Source: Balanoglossus misakiensis
Taxonomy: Eukaryota > Hemichordata
Assembly: GCA_040954595.2 (NCBI GenBank)
Contig: CM082591.2
Location: forward strand, 3,162,001-3,226,000
Direction: 5' to 3'
Length of the DNA stretch: 64,000 bases
Every line of letters starts with the position of its first letter. Positions within the stretch are counted from its first letter, which is position 1. Made by a program: the position numbers and the translations under genes. Positions 59,461-64,000 of this stretch are shown here, piece after piece. Below the pieces are notes generated by a model. The model searched no databases. It had not been told where the DNA came from and saw only the letters and a program-made list of their open reading frames with translations.

Positions 59461-60493
59461 TTTTAAAGTGTGTCGGCAAGCGGAAAGTTCCCTAAAGAGC
59501 TCAAGGCAATTGCTGTCTATTTTGAAGGAAATTAATTACCCCCCGTGCCCTTATTGGTGGGCAGAAAAAAACTGTTATACAATGAAACCCATCTCTCCGC
59601 TTTTTTCGCGGTTGAAGGGCGCTCAATGTGTAAATATCAGGGAAAGTCGTTCATTGTTAGCGCAGGGATATGACATGGAAACGTGACGCATCACTGCTTG
59701 GTGATGCATTGTGTTTAAACGCTTCTTAATGCCCGAATGGAGTTCCATTTCCTTTTTGTGTGATCTGTTAATAGTGTGAATAACGCCCGCTTATCCTACC
59801 TAAATACAGATTGGAACACTTTGTAACATAAAGGAAATAATTTACCGGCTTACTCACGCGACTAAACACATAACGTTTTCAATCCTAATAGGTTATTAGT
59901 TAAACACATTACTTACTGTTGTACTTAAAACACCAGGGGAATGGAAACTTACTTCAAAAGTCTACTTGCCTCGGAGTCCGTAGAAATATGAGAAGGAGGC
60001 ATAAGTCTTAAACTATTGTGGTATGATACACCTATATAATTCTAGGTGATGCAAAATTGATGGTGTTTGGTCGTACGTACATACATACATACATACATAC
60101 ATACATACATACATGCATACATGCATACATGCATGCATGCATACATGCATACATGCACACATACATACATACATACATACATACATACATACATACATAC
60201 ATACATACATACATACATACATACATACATACATACATACATACATACATACATACATACATACATACATACATACATACATACATACATACATACATAC
60301 ATACATACATACATACATACATACATACATACATACATACATACATACATACATACATACATACATACATACATGCATGCATGCATACATCCATACACAC
60401 ATGCATGCATACATACATACATACATGCATACATACATACATACATACATACATACATACATACATACATACATACATACATACATACATACA

Positions 60494-60527
<34 letters not shown>

Positions 60528-61029
60528 CATACACAATTATGTTACGGCCATTTGCCATGTAAGATAATCAAATCAAATCACATCACACATCAATATTTGA
60601 CCAGCTTTATTGCAGTAAATCGTGACAAAATGTACAGTTTGGTAATTTTTAATTTTATCAGTGGTCTCAGGAGACTTAGTGGAGCTGTGACGCGAGTCAG
60701 TCTAAAATTGCCTTTAAACGCAAAATGTAAAATGAATAAAAGCTAAAAATTACAAAACACAGTAATAATTAATCTGAATAAACAATTTGAGTTAATCCAA
60801 TTACATAAGTGGCTAGGACTCGTGAAGAATGTCTTCCAGCAGCACATTGTGAATTCTGTAATGAAAAAAGGGAAGAATACAATTAAATGAATGTATGTTT
60901 TGAAAACAGTCGGTGCTAATGTTCATTAATTTTTTGCAAACATCATACCCACAATTACATGAAGGCGTGCATCGTATATTATTATCATATGAAGACATGC
61001 GGGTTTAGTACGTATACTGACTTACGGGT
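59461..61029. other. Intergenic region between gene B (5' end) and gene C (3' end)
   Basis: No gene is seen. It contains a long tetranucleotide tract (60079-60535) and TTTATT at 60606-60611, an AATAAA on the minus strand that could end gene C about 420 bases after its stop codon. Confidence 0.5.
60079..60535. repeat. (ACAT)n tetranucleotide microsatellite, about 457 bp
   Basis: Long run of ACAT with scattered ATGC and ACAC interruptions clustered at about 60113-60165 and 60370-60426, producing long but meaningless open frames on both strands. Confidence 0.98.
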
Positions 61030-63632
61030 TTAGTACCGACAGATGTATCCTTTTGCATCTTCACATGGTTCTGATGTCCATGCCGCTTGACTTTCTGACC
61101 TGTGAATGGAAAATGGTAGTCTGTGTTGCCCCTTCAGCTATTTATGAGGATTTTAAACCTGGTTATAATAAGCTCTTTGCTAAAGCAAACCAGGCAATGT
61201 ATATTGCCGGTGTATGCTACAGGCATCAAAGGAAATTCAGAGCAAACTTACCAAAACTGGGCGCAATTTTCGCCGTTGATGGCGGTGGCCTCTTCATTGT
61301 TTGCCCAGTTCTGGTGGCAGACGTCACTTCCCGCGGCCGTCATCCAATCACCGCCTTCGAGCCTGTGTACACCAAACCAGTAACTGCCGGCACTGCTGCC
61401 AAGACTTCCCAGGAGGTCAACTAGTGCTGTGTTGACCGATTGGCTGTTTACGCCTGCCAGGGCCATATTCCTCTCCTCGCACTTGGTTCTGGCGTTAGTC
61501 CAACTGAGTGGGTCACTGTGCAGTGTGTATTTACGGCACACTCTAAGATTCGGGCCAATATCCACAACTGAAGAATATTAATAATATAACATTAACAAAT
61601 ATATGTCTGGCATGTTTGGCATGCAGTCATATTACAACTTTGACATAAATGAACATGATTGCTCACCTTCGCATGTTGTCCCATCTTCATGTAACTGGTA
61701 TCCCTGTGTGCAATCGCATGTTCTCTGTGCAAGGCCGATGTTGACGCAAATTTGGTCGCATCCACCGTTATCAGTAGCACAGGCATCTATACCTTTGATT
61801 TACAGAAATATATGGTCAATTTAAAGTTAGTCATTTCCCTACAGTCATGAGTAGTCATGATATGAGATTCCTGGGTTCTACTCCAAATTAAAGTGTCAGT
61901 GTCATTAATCAAGAGTTTGAAATTCTTACTTGTACACGTGTTGCCATTAGTTTCGTAGCCTTCATGACATGAACATATAGGCAAACCATGCTCGCCTATG
62001 TTGCATATCTGTTCACAATTTCCATTACCATAGGAGCAATCATTAATTTCTGAAACAAAGGAAAAATAGGGATTGCCATACAACAACATTAGTAAGCCAC
62101 TATCATGCAGTGTGTGCTTGTGGATGGTGTCCTCACCTTTTCATGGGATGACTAGCATTGCCCTATGTTTGTGTATGAGGAAAGTATACTCACCTGTTTC
62201 ACAAAGCAGCGCCACCCATCGACCAGGATAGTCAATGTTTGACCCTTCGTCAACATCTCGTATTCTAATGCTCCTCGAATCTGGATGGGAGAAAAATCTC
62301 AAGCCATCTCCAGCATCGAAGCCAAACTGTAGAAATAGCAGATAGCAGAATCACATTGTCAATTCTCGTTTCTCACAATGAGTCGGACGGGGTGTTTAGT
62401 TTAGGTGTTTAGTAATATCAGCTATAAAGATAGGCAGCTCTGTTTGCTACAGCCTATTCTAATCAGATTGGGTTACCACTATAAAGGAGAGAAGTATTAG
62501 CCCATGTATATTCTTAGTAAATATACATGTAAACCTCCCAGTAGGGGGTGTGTTGTCACAGCGTAGAAGTTACCAATGTGTAAAGATGATCTGGATAGAC
62601 TTTAATACCTCTGCTTCATCGCCTGTGTCACTGAGACCTGTGTGGGGATCCCCTCCTATGCTTGGATCTGCTCCTGTTGTCCATAGCATCTCATAGAAGT
62701 TGAAGATAGCATGGCCGCAGTCGCTGCTGTTTTTCGCTAGCACAACTTGGAAAGTGTTCCTCTGTTATCAAAAAATGCAGTAAACCTGTCACATCTGTTT
62801 GTTGATAAGGACATATGATGTGCAATGATGCATAGAAATCTTGCTCATTAATGGCTATTAAATGTAATTTGTCAAAGGATTTAGATTTTATCAGTCATAA
62901 TTAATATTTCATTGGATTAATTCCATTGAATATCAGATGGTATAAATTGGATTGTTCAATGTGTGGCTGTTCAAAGGTTTTTGTTTCATAAGCGAGTCAT
63001 TCTCACTCACCACAGCCTGCCCCTCCCACGATGTTGCGAAGAACGCCACATCATACCACGTGATCACGGCCGCCGATGTGGCTTCAAAGTCATTGTCGAA
63101 GGCAGTGGCTATCACGAGACTGATCTCGGCCAGTAGCTCGGGGTCCTGGGTCTCACGGTACAACAACTGTCCACCACTCCGCAGATCAACATCTGCCCAA
63201 TATGGCGCAAGGAGAGGGTTGCCTCCGCCCGGCAAGGGAAAGGGAAGCGGGATGAAATGTATTTCCGGGCCGTTGAATGATATCACTCCATTAGTATTTA
63301 CCTACAGTGTAAAAAATAACTAATGGTTGGCAAGGTTAAACCATGGGCATTGGAATTCCTGGACCATTCTAGCATGGTAACATGCAAACTCGAATTAGAT
63401 ATTTATGTAATTTGGAGTAAAGTAATGAGATAATCGCCTAAAGTTTCAATATACTGACTTGCGTCAGATTTGCAAGCCATTCGAAGTAAACTACAAACCC
63501 AGAATTGATTGTAAGGTGTTCCGAAGAAGTTATATGAATGGCTGAATTGTTGACTTCCATCATCCACGGTAGGGAACTCTACATCACCTTCAGAAACTCC
63601 AAACTTAAACATTAGGCTATCTGAAAAGAAAG

Positions 63633-63665
<33 letters not shown>

Positions 63666-63940
63666 CCAAGAATGAATGCTCTGAAAATTGTGGGACACCT
63701 TAGTCAGCTGGTTTAAATAATCTCATCAGTTGCTCAAATATTTTAGTTCTCTTGCGTTTATAATATAATTTATCACATACCTGTAGGCTTCTGAAGAAAT
63801 GTATATGTTGACGAAAAACCTTTTCCAACTACGTCAGCGTCACTATGGAAATGAACTTTGACCTGACTACCAAACGATGTCCACCTTCTGAAGTTAAATA
63901 CACCGCAGTATTTGGTACTTGCCACACCAACATCTTCAAA
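61030..63940 (-). CDS. CUB-NIDO-EGF-C-type lectin secreted protein, partial (gene C)
   Basis: Nine coding exons in the window: 63940-63781, 63620-63499, 63301-63011, 62761-62609, 62326-62194, 62049-61930, 61786-61667, 61567-61252, 61099-61030; 1,485 nt, the last 494 aa plus stop. The 5' end (signal peptide and first half of CUB) lies beyond the window. Order: second half of CUB ([24 protein letters not shown]), NIDO ([51 protein letters not shown]), two EGF-like domains ([13 protein letters not shown]...[14 protein letters not shown] and [11 protein letters not shown]...CDCTQGYQ), and a two-exon CTLD ending [11 protein letters not shown]. The first CTLD exon is 316 nt, exactly as in gene B. 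No EPN, QPD or WND motif is present in the CTLD. Where gene B has HYR modules this gene has EGF modules, joined by the same phase-1 introns. Inference: secreted or matrix protein, paralogue of gene B. Confidence 0.86.
63625..63665. repeat. (ATCA)n short tandem repeat
   Basis: About ten ATCA units, lying a few bases from the acceptor of the first NIDO exon of gene C (exon starts at 63620). Confidence 0.9.
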
Positions 63941-64000
63941 CTACAATTTAATTAAAACAAGGCAGTTTTCAATTATAAAAGGTTATAAAATTGCTCTAAA

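Overview
The window is animal nuclear DNA: interrupted genes with GT-AG introns, long introns, simple-sequence tracts and dispersed repeats. The gene content (PHRF1, TOP3B and CCDC59 orthologues next to a cluster of HYR/CUB/NIDO/C-type-lectin genes) suggests an invertebrate deuterostome. My best guess is a lancelet (amphioxus), where such extracellular mosaic genes are abundant; a hemichordate cannot be excluded. All gene models were built by hand from splice sites and reading-frame phase. Each complete model closes to an exact multiple of three.

Left part (1-22.9 kb), intracellular genes. A long forkhead (FoxN/R-like) transcription factor runs leftward off the window edge (84-3522, minus). 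Head-to-head with it is PHRF1 (5496-14724, plus; 12 coding exons, 2,100 aa, RING + PHD + C-terminal SRI-like segment). PHRF1 converges on TOP3B (20989-15448, minus; 16 coding exons, 847 aa). TOP3B shares a short divergent promoter with CCDC59/TAP26 (21311-22536, plus; 4 exons, 198 aa).

Right part (22.9-64 kb), three minus-strand genes for secreted or extracellular mosaic proteins. Gene A (50266-22882) is modelled as 57 coding exons and 4,361 aa: signal peptide, basic cleavage site, C-type lectin domain (CTLD), VWD-C8-TIL-VWC block, 24 HYR modules, a second TIL-VWC, 20 more HYR modules and a terminal CTLD. Ten or more of the last HYR exons form a young tandem array with a period of about 389 bp. 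Gene B (59136-52285; 868 aa) is signal peptide-CUB-NIDO-4 HYR-CTLD. Gene C (63940-61030; partial at its 5' end) is CUB-NIDO-2 EGF-CTLD. All three end in the same two-exon CTLD, so they look like products of local duplication plus exchange of phase 1-1 modules.

The most unusual observations are the giant HYR gene with its nested tandem expansion, a 12-nt microexon without which gene A would hit an in-frame stop, a GC-AG intron, a TTAA-flanked MITE family, a triple YY1-like near-palindromic repeat in the last PHRF1 intron, and a perfect hairpin between two convergent 3' ends.
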